Part shown: positions 46,250 to 57,819 of the stretch, piece after piece
Numbering within the stretch: the first letter of the stretch is position 1
Layout: each line of letters begins with the position of its first letter
Origin: Streptococcus salivarius
GTDB lineage: Bacteria; Bacillota; Bacilli; Lactobacillales; Streptococcaceae
Assembly (NCBI RefSeq): GCF_009738225.1
Contig: NZ_CP018187.1
Coordinates: 444,501 to 508,500, forward strand
DNA: 64,000 bases
Direction: 5' to 3'
Translations under genes and position numbers: made by a program
Notes under the pieces: generated by a model
Seen by the model: the letters and a program-made list of their open reading frames with translations, nothing else
What the model was told of the DNA's origin: nothing
Databases searched by the model: none

Positions 46250-47530
46250 ATGAAAATTGAAAAGAAGCATCTTTTAGATTACACCATCTTGATACCTTAT
46301 TTAATCTTATCCATAGTTGGTTTAATAGTAGTGTATTCAACAACAAGTGCTCGTTTAGTAGCCTTGGGAGCCAATCCCTTCGCATCTGTTATAAACCAAG
46401 GAGCCTTTTGGTTGGTATCCTTGTTCTCTATTTTTTTCATCTACCGACTGAAATTGAACTTTCTCAGGAAAGATAAGCTTTTGGGTGTTGTTATTGCCTT
46501 TGAGATTTTACTTTTGGTCATTGCCAAATTTTTCACTAGGGAAATTAATGGTGCCAATGGTTGGATTGTGCTTGGTCCCTTGTCTTTCCAACCAGCGGAG
46601 TACCTTAAGATCATTGTTGTCTGGTTTTTGGCACACACTTTTTCAAAAAAACAGTCTGCTATAGAACGTTATGACTATCAAGCCTTGACGAAGAATAGAT
46701 GGATTCCTAGAAATGGTAAGGAACTTAATGACTGGCGTGTTTATTTGCTTGTAATGATTGGTTTGGTTGCTATCCAACCTGACTTGGGTAATGCGGCTAT
46801 CATTGTATTGACTACGATAGTTATGTTTTCAATTTCTGGTGTTGGCTACCGTTGGTTCACGGCCTTATTTGCCGGCATTGTAGGGATTTCATCAGCCTTC
46901 CTTGGTTTAATTGCCTTGGTTGGGGTTCAAACCATGGCTAAGGTACCTATCTTCGGTTATGTTGCCAAGCGTTTCGCAGCATATTTTAATCCGTTCAAGG
47001 ATTTGACTGGATCTGGTCTCCAGCTATCTCATTCCTACTATGCTATGAGTAATGGGGGCTGGTTCGGTCTTGGACTTGGAAATTCGATTGAAAAAACTGG
47101 TTATCTCCCAGAAGCTACAACAGACTTTGTGTTTTCAATTGCAATTGAAGAGTTAGGTCTTATCGGAGCTGGCTTGATTCTGGCCCTCCTCTTTTTCCTC
47201 ATTCTTCGTATTATGATTGTGGGAGTAAAGGCACGAAATCCTTTTAACTCTATGATGGCATTGGGTGTAGGTGCCTTAATGCTAATGCAGGTCTTCGTTA
47301 ACATCGGAGGAATCTCAGGGCTAATTCCATCAACAGGGGTTACCTTCCCCTTCCTTTCGCAAGGAGGTAACTCTCTTTTAGTGACTTCAGTTGGGATAGC
47401 CTTTGTCTTGAACATCGCTGCTAATGAAAAGCGTGATAATATTGTTCAAGCGATTGAGGATGAGTTATCTCAGACTCAAGAATTGGAAAATCAAGATGAA
47501 AAAATCGTACCTTTAAGAAGAAGTCGTTAA
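46250..47530 (+). CDS. ftsW: SEDS peptidoglycan glycosyltransferase FtsW
   Basis: 426-aa, ten-helix SEDS-family polymerase that works with a class B penicillin-binding protein at the septum. Typical sequences: VGLIVVYSTTSAR, REINGANGWIVLGPLSFQPAEYLKI (read here by NGANGWIVLGP and FQPAEYLKI), LVAIQPDLGN, LSHSYYAMSNGGWFGLGLGNS with EATTDFVFSIAIEELGL, and the final GLIPSTGVTFPFLSQGGNSLL. The C-terminal tail is cytoplasmic and charged (VPLRRSR). RodA is the main alternative, but the Gly-Asn-Ser motif and long tail fit FtsW. The ribosome-binding site is poor. Confidence 0.88.
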   Translation: MKIEKKHLLDYTILIPYLILSIVGLIVVYSTTSARLVALGANPFASVINQGAFWLVSLFSIFFIYRLKLNFLRKDKLLGVVIAFEILLLVIAKFFTREINGANGWIVLGPLSFQPAEYLKIIVVWFLAHTFSKKQSAIERYDYQALTKNRWIPRNGKELNDWRVYLLVMIGLVAIQPDLGNAAIIVLTTIVMFSISGVGYRWFTALFAGIVGISSAFLGLIALVGVQTMAKVPIFGYVAKRFAAYFNPFKDLTGSGLQLSHSYYAMSNGGWFGLGLGNSIEKTGYLPEATTDFVFSIAIEELGLIGAGLILALLFFLILRIMIVGVKARNPFNSMMALGVGALMLMQVFVNIGGISGLIPSTGVTFPFLSQGGNSLLVTSVGIAFVLNIAANEKRDNIVQAIEDELSQTQELENQDEKIVPLRRSR

Positions 47531-47547
47531 TACGGCTTCTTCTTTCG
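47515..47547 (+). terminator. Terminator overlapping the ftsW stop
   Basis: AAGAAGAAGTCGT / ACGGCTTCTTCTT stem with a TAAT loop, then TTCG. The stem includes the last codons. Confidence 0.8.
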
Positions 47548-47667
47548 TTAGATGGTGTTAGGCGGTAGTATGAAGATAGTGAAAGCTAATAGGAGCAGTA
47601 GAAATAGAATTATTGAAAGGAATATTTGTAATTACTCTAAAGAAAAACTGAAAACTATATAAAATAC

Positions 47668-47695
47668 TTGCAATTCTATGACATTTTGATAGAAT
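47668..47695 (+). promoter_or_regulatory. tuf promoter
   Basis: TTGCAA, 16-nt spacer, TAGAAT with upstream TGA (extended -10). Fits the strong expression expected for EF-Tu. Confidence 0.7.
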
Positions 47696-47766
47696 AGTAG
47701 AGTAAAGTTAGACTGTATTGCCTACTGTCTATCTATAAAATATATTTTATTGGAGGCTTTTCCTAA

Positions 47767-48963
<1,197 letters not shown>

Positions 48964-49007
48964 TTAATATTAAGTTCCCAATACAATTATTCGTCAGACA
49001 ATAATTG

Positions 49008-49035
49008 AGAGAGTCGAGTTTACTCGGCTCTTTTT
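49008..49035 (+). terminator. tuf terminator
   Basis: AGAGTCGAG / CTCGGCTCT stem, TTTA loop, five T. An AATTATT-GTC-AATAATT hairpin at 48985-49006 precedes it. Confidence 0.88.
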
Positions 49036-49176
49036 GGTGTTTAAAAATAATTGTGATTCTATACTTTTAAACTGTTTAAGGTGCTTAAGCTAAGTTTTGA
49101 TAGTGATAAAAAGTCATAAAGGAAGTCGAGTTTTCGGAATTTTCCTAAAATCCTAGTAATAGTAAGGGATTTGTGA

Positions 49177-49182
49177 TAAAAT
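49177..49182 (+). promoter_or_regulatory. tpiA promoter (-10)
   Basis: TAAAAT with an upstream TGA (extended -10), 35 nt before the ATG. Confidence 0.5.
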
Positions 49183-49196
49183 AAACGAGTAAATAA

Positions 49197-49976
<780 letters not shown>

Positions 49977-49984
49977 TTTTACAT

Positions 49985-50011
49985 AAAGTCGGGGTTTCCC
50001 TCGGCTTTTTT
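49985..50011 (+). terminator. tpiA terminator
   Basis: AAAGTCGGGG / CCCTCGGCTTT arms with loop TTT and a T tract. Confidence 0.88.
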
Positions 50012-50151
50012 GTTTTTTGATGAATAGATTTAATAATTACTTGGGATAAGACAAATGCTATTGGTTTGTAAAAACGAACGCTTTAGGTCCTGTATTTTAT
50101 AGGTTTAGGGTCTCACAAATAGAATTGGACTGCCCAAAGAGATAGATAATA

Positions 50152-50160
50152 TGCTATAAT
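50152..50160 (+). promoter_or_regulatory. tkt promoter (extended -10)
   Basis: TGC-TATAAT; leader of about 75 nt to the ATG at 50239. Confidence 0.6.
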
Positions 50161-50238
50161 TAAAATAGTATAACTAGAGCTCAGACGCTAATAGTCTGTA
50201 TGCTCCGCATTTTTTCCCAAAAAAGGAGAGTTAGAATC

Positions 50239-52224
50239 ATGACTTTTGATGCAATTGACCAAATGGCGGTCAGCACTATTCGTTCGCTTTCGATCGAGGC
50301 AATTCAAGCCGCGAATTCTGGGCACCCAGGTCTTCCTATGGGTGCAGCGCCAATGGCTTATGTGCTTTGGAACCATGTGATGAATGTCAATCCAAAGACT
50401 AGCCGTAACTGGACAAACCGTGACCGTTTTGTTCTTTCTGCTGGTCATGGTTCTGCCTTGCTTTATAGTCTATTGCACCTTTCTGGCTATGATGTGACAA
50501 TGGACGACTTGAAGAATTTCCGTCAATGGGGCTCTAAGACTCCAGGTCACCCTGAAGTTAACCATACTGATGGTGTTGAAGCAACATCAGGTCCTCTTGG
50601 TCAAGGGATTGCTAATGCTGTAGGTATGGCAATGGCTGAAGCACACTTGGCAGCTAAATTTAACAAACCTGGTTTTGATATTGTTGACCATTATACTTAT
50701 GCCCTCCATGGCGATGGTTGTTTGATGGAAGGTGTTTCTCAAGAAGCTGCCAGTCTTGCTGGTCACCTTAAACTTGGTAAGTTGGTGCTTCTTTACGATT
50801 CAAATGATATCTCACTTGATGGACCAACTTCAATGGCTTTCACAGAAGATGTTAAGGCAAAGTTTGAAGCTTATGGTTGGCAACACATTCTTGTCAAAGA
50901 TGGTAATGATTTGGAAGCTATTGCTAAAGCCATCGAAGAAGCTAAGGCTGAGACAGATAAACCATCTATCATTGAAGTTAAGACAATCATTGGTTATGGA
51001 GCTGAAGGGCAAGGAACATCAGCTGTCCACGGTGCTCCAATTGGTCAAGATGGCATTGATCACGCAAAAGGTGTTTACGGTTATGATGCACCGGCATTTA
51101 CAGTTCCAGATGAAGTTGCTCGTCGTTTTGAAGCTGGTATTAAATTCCGTGGTGAAGCTGCTGAAAATGCTTGGCAAACTAAATTTGCAGAATATGAAAC
51201 TGCTTACCCAGAATTGGCTGCTGAATACAAGTTTGCCTTTGCAAATGAACCTGTACACGTTAACTTGAATGCTCATGAATTGGGTTCAGCAGTAGCTAGC
51301 CGTGTATCAAGCCAACAAGCTATCCAACAGATTTCTGAACAAGTTCCTTCATTCTGGGGAGGTTCAGCAGACCTTTCAGCTTCTAACAATACTATGGTTA
51401 AGGCTGAGTCTGATTTCCAAGCAGACAACTATGCTGGACGTAATATTTGGTTTGGTGTGCGTGAGTTTGCTATGGCTGCAGCGATGAATGGTATTGCTCT
51501 TCATGGTGGTACTCGTGTTTATGGTGGTACCTTCTTCGTCTTCTCAAACTACTTGCTTCCAGCAGTACGTATGGCAGCTCTTCAAAACCTGCCAGTAACT
51601 TATGTAATGACACACGACTCAGTAGCAGTTGGTGAAGATGGACCTACTCACGAACCAATCGAACAATTGGCAAGTGTGCGTTCAATGCCTTACCTTAACG
51701 TTATCCGTCCTGCAGATGGTAATGAAACTAATGCTGCATGGAAACGTGCCTTGGCTGAGACTGAACGTCCAACAATGCTAGTCTTGACGCGTCAAAACTT
51801 GCCAGTCCTTGATGGTACTGCTGAAAATGCTGAAACTGGTGTCAATAAAGGAGCTTACATCATCTCAGAAGCAAAAGGTGATCTTGATGGTATCATCATT
51901 GCCACTGGTTCTGAAGTGAAATTGGCTCTTGATACGCAGGCTGCTCTTGAAGCTGAAGGTGTGCATGTTCGTGTTGTTTCAATGCCATCACAAAACCTCT
52001 TTGATGAACAAGATGCCGCATATAAAGAAGAAGTCCTTCCAGCAGCTGTGACAAAACGTTTGGCTATCGAAGCTGGAACTAGCTTTGGTTGGGGCAAATA
52101 CGTTGGTCTTGCAGGTAAAACACTTACTATTGATACTTGGGGTGCCTCAGCACCTGGTGACCGTATCTTTAAAGAATATGGTTTCACTGTTGAAAATGCA
52201 AGTCAACTTTACAAATCATTGTAA
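50239..52224 (+). CDS. tkt: Transketolase
   Basis: 661-aa thiamine-diphosphate enzyme of the pentose phosphate pathway. [17 protein letters not shown] opens the PP domain. The ThDP motif is [13 protein letters not shown] ... [10 protein letters not shown], followed by the Pyr domain ([38 protein letters not shown] shown here by [16 protein letters not shown]) and a C-terminal domain with ATGSEV. ATG 50239 follows AAGGAG by 10 nt and matches the family's N-terminus; an in-frame ATG at 50200 would add 13 unsupported residues. Monocistronic. Confidence 0.97.
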   Translation: MTFDAIDQMAVSTIRSLSIEAIQAANSGHPGLPMGAAPMAYVLWNHVMNVNPKTSRNWTNRDRFVLSAGHGSALLYSLLHLSGYDVTMDDLKNFRQWGSKTPGHPEVNHTDGVEATSGPLGQGIANAVGMAMAEAHLAAKFNKPGFDIVDHYTYALHGDGCLMEGVSQEAASLAGHLKLGKLVLLYDSNDISLDGPTSMAFTEDVKAKFEAYGWQHILVKDGNDLEAIAKAIEEAKAETDKPSIIEVKTIIGYGAEGQGTSAVHGAPIGQDGIDHAKGVYGYDAPAFTVPDEVARRFEAGIKFRGEAAENAWQTKFAEYETAYPELAAEYKFAFANEPVHVNLNAHELGSAVASRVSSQQAIQQISEQVPSFWGGSADLSASNNTMVKAESDFQADNYAGRNIWFGVREFAMAAAMNGIALHGGTRVYGGTFFVFSNYLLPAVRMAALQNLPVTYVMTHDSVAVGEDGPTHEPIEQLASVRSMPYLNVIRPADGNETNAAWKRALAETERPTMLVLTRQNLPVLDGTAENAETGVNKGAYIISEAKGDLDGIIIATGSEVKLALDTQAALEAEGVHVRVVSMPSQNLFDEQDAAYKEEVLPAAVTKRLAIEAGTSFGWGKYVGLAGKTLTIDTWGASAPGDRIFKEYGFTVENASQLYKSL

Positions 52225-52231
52225 GAAAAGA

Positions 52232-52260
52232 AAGAGCTTGGTTCGTCCAAGTTCTTTTTT
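52232..52260 (+). terminator. tkt terminator
   Basis: AAAGAGCTTGG / CCAAGTTCTTT stem, TTCGT loop, T tract. Confidence 0.9.
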
Positions 52261-52278
52261 CTAAATATCATACAGAAC

Positions 52279-52306
52279 TTGACTTTTTAGGACATAGTGC
52301 TAGAAT
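52279..52306 (+). promoter_or_regulatory. tRNA-Thr promoter
   Basis: TTGACT, 16-nt spacer, TAGAAT with upstream TGC. The -10 ends 10 nt before the tRNA 5' end. Confidence 0.7.
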
Positions 52307-52316
52307 GACTGTGTCA

Positions 52317-52389
52317 GCCGATTTAGCTCAGTTGGTAGAGCAACGCACTCGTAACGCGTAGGTCACAGGTTCGAAACCTGCAATCGGCA
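52317..52389 (+). tRNA. tRNA-Thr (anticodon CGU)
   Basis: 73-nt cloverleaf: acceptor GCCGATT / AATCGGC, D arm GCTC/GAGC, anticodon stem around loop CTCGTAA with anticodon CGT (reads ACG), T arm ACAGG-TTCGAAA-CCTGC (last pair A-C mismatch tolerated), discriminator A. CCA is not encoded. It lies alone between tkt and tmk with its own promoter. Confidence 0.93.
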
Positions 52390-52452
52390 TGGTCAGAAGT
52401 ATTCAGATAGAAAAAGGGGTTTTTAGAAACCTCTGTTTTCTTTTGTCCTAGA

Positions 52453-52482
52453 TTGTTCATTTAAGCTAAAATTTGATAAAAT
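52453..52482 (+). promoter_or_regulatory. Promoter of the tmk operon
   Basis: TTGTTC, 18-nt spacer, TAAAAT with upstream TGA. Confidence 0.5.
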
Positions 52483-52512
52483 AGAAGGTGAAAAAATAAA
52501 AAAGGAAGTATC

Positions 52513-53142
52513 ATGTCAAAAGGGTTATTAATCTCAATCGAAGGGCCAGATGGTGCTGGAAAGACCACAGTTTTGGAGGCGCTTTTACCTCGTCTTAGAG
52601 AAGCCTATCCAGCCAAAGTCGTGACGACACGTGAACCAGGCGGAGTAGCTATTGCAGAGCAAATCCGTGAGGTTATTTTGGATGTAGATAATACGGCTAT
52701 GGATGCTAAGACAGAGCTCTTACTCTATATTGCGGCTCGCCGTCAACATCTGGTTGAGAAGGTTTTGCCAGAGCTTGAAAAAGGCAATATGGTCATCATG
52801 GATCGTTTTATTGATTCATCAGTTGCTTATCAAGGTACTGGCCGTGGCTTGAATCAGGATGAGATTGCCTGGTTAAATGCCTATGCGACTGATGGTTATA
52901 AACCTGATGTGACCCTATTGTTTGATGTGGATTCTGAGACTGGTTTGGCCCGCATTGCAGCCAGCGGTGAACGTGAAGTCAATCGGTTGGATTTAGAGAA
53001 GCTTGACTTGCATCAGCGTGTACGTCAAGGTTATTTAGATTTAGCACAGGCTGAACCAGAACGTATCAAGCTAATCGATGCCTCACAGGCTTTTGAAGAT
53101 GTTGTAGAGGACGCTTGGAAAGTAATTAAAGGCTATTTATAA
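52513..53142 (+). CDS. tmk: Thymidylate kinase
   Basis: 209-aa P-loop kinase converting dTMP to dTDP. Walker A is [10 protein letters not shown], the DR(F/Y/H) region is [18 protein letters not shown] and the early REPGG loop is present ([16 protein letters not shown]). Normal length. AAGGAAG before the ATG. It leads the tmk-holB-ricT-yabA-rsmI cluster, whose members are packed with overlaps or gaps under 10 nt. Confidence 0.97.
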   Translation: MSKGLLISIEGPDGAGKTTVLEALLPRLREAYPAKVVTTREPGGVAIAEQIREVILDVDNTAMDAKTELLLYIAARRQHLVEKVLPELEKGNMVIMDRFIDSSVAYQGTGRGLNQDEIAWLNAYATDGYKPDVTLLFDVDSETGLARIAASGEREVNRLDLEKLDLHQRVRQGYLDLAQAEPERIKLIDASQAFEDVVEDAWKVIKGYL

Positions 53143-53150
53143 GGAGCAAG

Positions 53151-54026
53151 ATGAAGTTAGCTGAAAGTCAAAGCAAACTATTTGAAGAGTTTTCACAAAT
53201 TATCAGGGAAAATCGTTTGAGTCATGCTTATTTGTTTTCGGGTGATTTTGGAAGTCTCGACATGGCTATTTGGCTAGCACAGAGTCGATTTTGTGTGACT
53301 CCTGAGAATGGTCTACCTTGTGGTCATTGTCGTCCCTGTCGCTTGATTGCACAGGGGGACTTTTCTGATGTTAAATTAGTAGAGCCACAAGGACAGATTA
53401 TTAAGACGGACACGATTCGTCAGTTGACCAGAGAGTTTAGTCAATCGAGTTTTGAGGGACAGGCTCAGGTGTTTATCATTCGTGATGCAGATAAGATGCA
53501 TGTCAATGCTACCAATAGTCTATTAAAGTTTATTGAAGAACCTCAAAGTCAGATTTATATTTTTCTTTTGACAGCTGATGATAGTCGTATTTTACCGACG
53601 ATTAAAAGTCGAGCTCAACTCTTTTATTTTCCTAAGAATCGGGCTTATCTGGAAGAATTGCTGCAGAAGGAAGGCTTGTTGCTGACACAAGCCAAAGTGT
53701 TGGCGGATTTTGCTAAAGATGATGTTCAGGCTTTAGACTTAGCTAAGGATAATAGGATTCTTGATCTGATTAATACAGTAGAGCGTTTCACACAGTCCCT
53801 GCTATCTAATCAGGACCTGCTTTATTTGGATGTTGCAAAACTGGCTGTCCAGTGTAGTGAAAAGTCGGAACAAGAGATGGTCTGGGCTTTTTTAACTTAT
53901 CAATTGGGGAAGGATATACAAAATCCACAAGCAAGACGATGGTTAGGCTTAGTTTATGAGGCACGAAAAATGTGGCTAGCTAATGTCAGCTTTCAAAATG
54001 CGATGGAGTATATGGTATTATCATGA
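53151..54026 (+). CDS. holB: DNA polymerase III subunit delta'
   Basis: 291-aa clamp-loader subunit. The N-terminal AAA+ fold has HAYLFSGDFGS in place of a functional P-loop, followed by the four-Cys zinc module CVTPENGLPCGHCRPC. ATNSLLKFIEEPQ and TIKSRAQ carry the conserved SRC-like region (here SRA). 8 nt after tmk; its end overlaps ricT by 4 nt (ATGA). Confidence 0.95.
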   Translation: MKLAESQSKLFEEFSQIIRENRLSHAYLFSGDFGSLDMAIWLAQSRFCVTPENGLPCGHCRPCRLIAQGDFSDVKLVEPQGQIIKTDTIRQLTREFSQSSFEGQAQVFIIRDADKMHVNATNSLLKFIEEPQSQIYIFLLTADDSRILPTIKSRAQLFYFPKNRAYLEELLQKEGLLLTQAKVLADFAKDDVQALDLAKDNRILDLINTVERFTQSLLSNQDLLYLDVAKLAVQCSEKSEQEMVWAFLTYQLGKDIQNPQARRWLGLVYEARKMWLANVSFQNAMEYMVLS

Positions 54027-54829
54027 CAGAAGTCATTGGAATAAAATTTGAAGAAACTGGAGCAGTAGAATATGTTGTTCCTGATAAAAATTATGCCAAA
54101 GATGACTTTGTAGTCGTTTTGGAGAAAAAAGATAAACGCCTAGCCCAGGTTGTCATGGAAAACACTGATTTTCCTGAGGTTAGTTTGCCTGCGGATTTGA
54201 ATCGGGTTGAAGGATTGGCAGGGGAGAAAGATTTCGCTAGATATGATGAAAATCTTTTGAAGGCTGAAAAGAGTATGGGAGTAGTGGCTGATTTGATTGC
54301 TCAAAATCAGCTAGAAATGAAGGTCGTTGATATTGTCTTTCCGCTAAATTGCTCTTATGTGCTAATCAGTTTTGTTGCTGAAAAACGGGTAGATTTTCGT
54401 CAATTGCTCAAAGATCTGGCTTCTTACTTTAAGACACGTATTGAGTTGCGCCAAATTTCAAGTCGTGAGGAATCAAAGATTTATGGTGGCTTAGGACCTT
54501 GTGGGCGGGCACTTTGTTGTTCTAGTTTTTTGGGTGAATTCCCACCAGTATCAATTAAGATGGCTAAAAACCAAAGTTTATCTTTGAATTCTGGTAAGAT
54601 GAATGGGGTCTGTGGTCGACTTATGTGTTGTCTCAGTTATGAAGATGACTTTTACCGAGATAGCAAGGCTAGTTATCCTGACTTGGGTGATGACATTGAA
54701 ACCAAGGATGGCACAGGTCAGGTTGTTGCCATTGATGTAATTGCAGGGACCATTAAGGTTGTATTTGAAAAAGGGCGTGCGCCCCTAACTTATGGAGTGG
54801 AGGAAGTTCAGCTAAATGGAAAAGCGTGA
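54023..54829 (+). CDS. ricT: RicT/YaaT (PSP1 domain) protein
   Basis: 268-aa PSP1-domain protein. In B. subtilis YaaT/RicT forms the Y complex with RicA and RicF, carries Fe-S clusters and affects mRNA processing by RNase Y. The cluster-binding Cys are conserved: GGLGPCGRALCCSSFLGEF and GVCGRLMCCLSYE. The start overlaps the holB stop. It overlaps yabA by 14 nt. The streptococcal partners are not in this window. Confidence 0.93.
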   Translation: MTEVIGIKFEETGAVEYVVPDKNYAKDDFVVVLEKKDKRLAQVVMENTDFPEVSLPADLNRVEGLAGEKDFARYDENLLKAEKSMGVVADLIAQNQLEMKVVDIVFPLNCSYVLISFVAEKRVDFRQLLKDLASYFKTRIELRQISSREESKIYGGLGPCGRALCCSSFLGEFPPVSIKMAKNQSLSLNSGKMNGVCGRLMCCLSYEDDFYRDSKASYPDLGDDIETKDGTGQVVAIDVIAGTIKVVFEKGRAPLTYGVEEVQLNGKA

Positions 54830-55136
54830 ATTGTATGATAAATTCGAGGAATTATCACAAAATTTGATGTCGATGTTGGCAGAAGTGGAAGCGATTAAGG
54901 CGAACTTCTCAGGGATTCTTGATGAAAATACGGCCCTAAAGTTGGAAAACGACAAGTTGCGTGAGCACTTGAGTCAAGTGGTTCAAGAGGAGACAGGGAC
55001 TAAAATGTCTCATGGTAAGGTAAATCTCGAGGCTATTTACGATGATGGATTCCATATTTGTCCAGATTTTTATGGCCAACGTCGTGATAATAATGAAGCT
55101 TGTGGCTTCTGTGCAGAATTGTTGTACGGAGACTAA
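54816..55136 (+). CDS. yabA: DNA replication initiation control protein YabA
   Basis: 106-aa protein with an N-terminal coiled coil (about 1-60) for tetramerisation and a C-terminal zinc module with HICPDFYG and CGFCAELLYGD (one His, three Cys). YabA binds DnaA and DnaN and limits replication initiation. The start lies in the ricT end with GGAGG-like AGTGGAGGAAG upstream. Followed 2 nt later by rsmI. Confidence 0.95.
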   Translation: MEKRELYDKFEELSQNLMSMLAEVEAIKANFSGILDENTALKLENDKLREHLSQVVQEETGTKMSHGKVNLEAIYDDGFHICPDFYGQRRDNNEACGFCAELLYGD

Positions 55137-55138
55137 GC

Positions 55139-56005
55139 ATGCGGATTCAAAAGAGTTTTAAGGGGCAATCTAGCTACGGTACCCTCTATCTGGTTCCCAC
55201 ACCTATTGGGAATTTGCAGGATATGACTTTTCGTAGTGTGCAAATCCTGAAAGAGGTGGATCTTATTTGTGCGGAGGACACGCGCAATACGGGTCTCTTG
55301 CTCAAGCATTTTGAGATTGAAACGAAGCAGTATTCTTTTCATGAGCACAATGCTTATGAGAAAATTCCAGATTTACTGGAGCGCTTGAAGTCAGGTCTTT
55401 CTTTGGCTCAGGTTTCTGATGCGGGGATGCCTTCTATTTCGGATCCTGGGCATGATTTGGTCAAAGCCGCCATTGCAGAGGATATTCCAGTGGTGGCCTT
55501 ACCGGGAGCATCGGCTGGTATTACAGCCTTGATTGCCAGTGGTTTAGCACCCCAACCTCATATTTTTTATGGCTTCCTACCCCGTAAAAAAGGACAGCAG
55601 ATTGATTTCTTCAAGGAAAAACTGTCTTATCCTGAGACACAGATTTTTTACGAGTCACCTTACCGTGTGGCGGACACCCTTGAAAATATGCATGCGGTCT
55701 ATGGCAACCGTCAAGTAACTTTAGTTCGAGAATTGACCAAGCTTTATGAAGAGTACCAACGAGGATCTATTTCAGAAGTTTTAGATTATATTGCTAGTAA
55801 TCCTCTCAAGGGTGAATGTTTACTGATTGTGGCTGGAGCTTCTGAAAATGATAAGGAAGAAAATCTAACATCAAATGTTACCCCGGTAGAGGCTGTAGAA
55901 GCTTTAATTGCCTCTGGAATGAAACCTAATCAGGCTATAAAAACCGTTGCTAAAGAGCGAAAAATGAATAGACAAGAGCTTTATAACCTTTTTCATGGGG
56001 TTTAA
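55139..56005 (+). CDS. rsmI: 16S rRNA 2'-O-ribose methyltransferase RsmI
   Basis: 288-aa tetrapyrrole-methylase-fold enzyme that methylates C1402 of 16S rRNA. The motifs are LYLVPTPIGNLQDMTFR, CAEDTRNTG, VSDAGMPSISDPG, VALPGASA and YESPYR. I chose ATG 55139; the longer frame from 55100 runs through yabA. GGAG lies within the yabA end. Last gene of the cluster. Confidence 0.95.
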   Translation: MRIQKSFKGQSSYGTLYLVPTPIGNLQDMTFRSVQILKEVDLICAEDTRNTGLLLKHFEIETKQYSFHEHNAYEKIPDLLERLKSGLSLAQVSDAGMPSISDPGHDLVKAAIAEDIPVVALPGASAGITALIASGLAPQPHIFYGFLPRKKGQQIDFFKEKLSYPETQIFYESPYRVADTLENMHAVYGNRQVTLVRELTKLYEEYQRGSISEVLDYIASNPLKGECLLIVAGASENDKEENLTSNVTPVEAVEALIASGMKPNQAIKTVAKERKMNRQELYNLFHGV

Positions 56006-56019
56006 GAGGCTCTTTTTTT
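55976..56019 (+). terminator. Probable terminator at rsmI end
   Basis: GAGC...GGCTC outer pairs with a partly paired interior and seven T after; imperfect and overlapping the last codons. Confidence 0.45.
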
Positions 56020-56075
56020 GTGGCAACACAAGATGTTAGAAAAGAAAGAATTATCAAAAAATTCCGTAAATACAC

Positions 56076-56104
56076 TTGTTTGTCTCATGGTTTTGTGTTA
56101 TATT
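56076..56104 (+). promoter_or_regulatory. amtB-glnK promoter
   Basis: TTGTTT, 17-nt spacer, TATATT with upstream TGT. The start codon is 38 nt downstream of the -10. No GlnR-type TGTNA-N7-TNACA site was evident. Confidence 0.5.
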
Positions 56105-56141
56105 ATCTGACATAAAATATTTTACGCATTGGAGTGGTTTC

Positions 56142-57377
56142 ATGGATACAGGTAGCAGTGCCTTTATATTGATTTGTTCTGCCATGGTTTGTTTGATGAC
56201 ACCGGCCTTGGCCTTCTTCTATGGTGGGCTTGGACGTCGTAAGAATGTTATCAATACCATGATGATGTCTGTTCTTCCCTTAGCTATAGCTTCTCTCTTG
56301 TGGATTGTTGTTGGCTACTCGCTTTCTTTTGGCGGTCATGGGAATTTCTTCGGTAATTTCAGTCACCTTTTTTTAAATGGTGTGTCTGAAACGGCCTCAA
56401 GCCGTGGTTTAACCATTTCTGATATGCTGTTTGCTGCTTTTCAGATGATGTTTTCGATTATCTGTGTGGCGATATTGACGGGTTCAGTGGTAGGACGGAT
56501 GCGCTTTACACCTTTAGCCATTTTTGTTATTTTTTGGTTACTTTTTGTCTATTATCCATTTGCACATATGGTTTGGGATGAAGGGCTCCTTGCAAAATGG
56601 GGGACGATTGACTTTGCAGGTGGTGATGTGGTTCATATTACCTCAGGTGTATCAGCCCTAGTTTTGGCAATCGTTGTTGGTAAACGTCGTGATTTTGGCA
56701 TTTTAGAACACCGTCCTCATAATGTTCCTTTTGTCCTATTGGGAGCGGGTCTCTTATGGTTTGGTTGGTTTGGCTTTAATGCAGGATCAGCCTTGGCTGC
56801 TAATGGTTTGGCAGTTCACGCGCTAGTAACCACTCATGTGTCAGCTGCTGCAGCCATGTTTTCATGGTTGGCAATTGAAAAACATGTCACAGGACATCCA
56901 TCCTTGGTTGGTGGTTCAACCGGTTTGGTAGCAGGTCTAGTTGCAATCACACCTGGAGCTGGTTTTGTTTCAATTTGGAGTGCTATTCTAATTGGTCTTA
57001 TGGTTAGTCCGATTTGTTTCTATGCTATTTCAGTCTTGAAGAAACGTTTTGCCTATGATGATGCTTTGGATGCTTTTGGTTGCCATGGTGTTGGAGGTAT
57101 CTTTGGTGGTTTTGCCACTGCGATTTTTACGACACCAGATTTAGCCCTAGATAAGGCCAATATTGGCTTGATTTATGGAAAGGCGCATCTGTTTATTGTG
57201 ACATTTTTGGCTATTATTTTTACAGCTATTTGGTCTGCTCTTGTGACCTATGGTATTATTAAAGTAATTGCTCATTATATGCCTTTACGTGTTAGTGACC
57301 GTGATGAAGCTATTGGTCTTGATGACTGTGAACACAAGGAAACAGCCTATCCAACCTTTATGGGCTTAGATTCGTAG
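56142..57377 (+). CDS. amtB: Ammonium transporter
   Basis: 411-aa Amt/Rh channel with eleven helices. Typical regions: [23 protein letters not shown] (shown by its start [17 protein letters not shown]), [16 protein letters not shown] with the first pore His, [16 protein letters not shown], and [11 protein letters not shown] with the second His. I use ATG 56142 with GGAG upstream; the frame is open further upstream, but that lies in the promoter. It is followed 10 nt later by a PII gene, the usual amtB-glnK pairing, in which PII blocks the channel. Confidence 0.95.
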   Translation: MDTGSSAFILICSAMVCLMTPALAFFYGGLGRRKNVINTMMMSVLPLAIASLLWIVVGYSLSFGGHGNFFGNFSHLFLNGVSETASSRGLTISDMLFAAFQMMFSIICVAILTGSVVGRMRFTPLAIFVIFWLLFVYYPFAHMVWDEGLLAKWGTIDFAGGDVVHITSGVSALVLAIVVGKRRDFGILEHRPHNVPFVLLGAGLLWFGWFGFNAGSALAANGLAVHALVTTHVSAAAAMFSWLAIEKHVTGHPSLVGGSTGLVAGLVAITPGAGFVSIWSAILIGLMVSPICFYAISVLKKRFAYDDALDAFGCHGVGGIFGGFATAIFTTPDLALDKANIGLIYGKAHLFIVTFLAIIFTAIWSALVTYGIIKVIAHYMPLRVSDRDEAIGLDDCEHKETAYPTFMGLDS

Positions 57378-57387
57378 GAGAATACAG

Positions 57388-57729
57388 ATGAAAAAAGTAG
57401 AAGCGATTATTCGTTCGGATAAATTAGAAGATTTGAAAAACGCCTTGACTGGTAGTGGCTTGGCCAAAGGGATGACTGTGAGTCAAGTACTAGGTTATGG
57501 TAATCAACGTGGCTTTGCAGAGTTTGTTCGTGGACAGCGCATTGTTCCTACCTTATTAGCTAAGGTTAAGGTTGAGATTGTAGTCAAGGACATGGCAGTT
57601 GACGAAGTTGTTGAAGCTATTCGTAGTGCCGTGGCGACAGGAGAAGTTGGTGATGGGAAGATTTTTATCGTTCCTATTGATGATGTTATCCGTATTCGTA
57701 CTGGTGAACGTGGTGGAGACGCCATTTAA
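57388..57729 (+). CDS. glnK: PII nitrogen regulatory protein (GlnK-type)
   Basis: 113-aa PII trimer subunit: [21 protein letters not shown]-loop [21 protein letters not shown]-loop [28 protein letters not shown] (read by [13 protein letters not shown] and RIRTGERG). Aligned to E. coli GlnK, the uridylylated Tyr51 is replaced by Ile and Tyr46 by Val, so covalent modification is excluded. Control is presumably by ATP/ADP and 2-oxoglutarate. Its partner is AmtB just upstream. Confidence 0.93.
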   Translation: MKKVEAIIRSDKLEDLKNALTGSGLAKGMTVSQVLGYGNQRGFAEFVRGQRIVPTLLAKVKVEIVVKDMAVDEVVEAIRSAVATGEVGDGKIFIVPIDDVIRIRTGERGGDAI

Positions 57730-57738
57730 TATAATGAA

Positions 57739-57768
57739 GGCTTAAACCGGTTGGTTTGGGTCTTTTTT
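57739..57768 (+). terminator. Terminator after glnK
   Basis: GGCTTAAACC / GGTTTGGGTC with three wobble pairs, GGTT loop, six T. Confidence 0.75.
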
Positions 57769-57819
57769 AGTGAATTTTGATATACTTAGAGGAGTTAGTA
57801 TGATTGAGGGGGTGACCGA

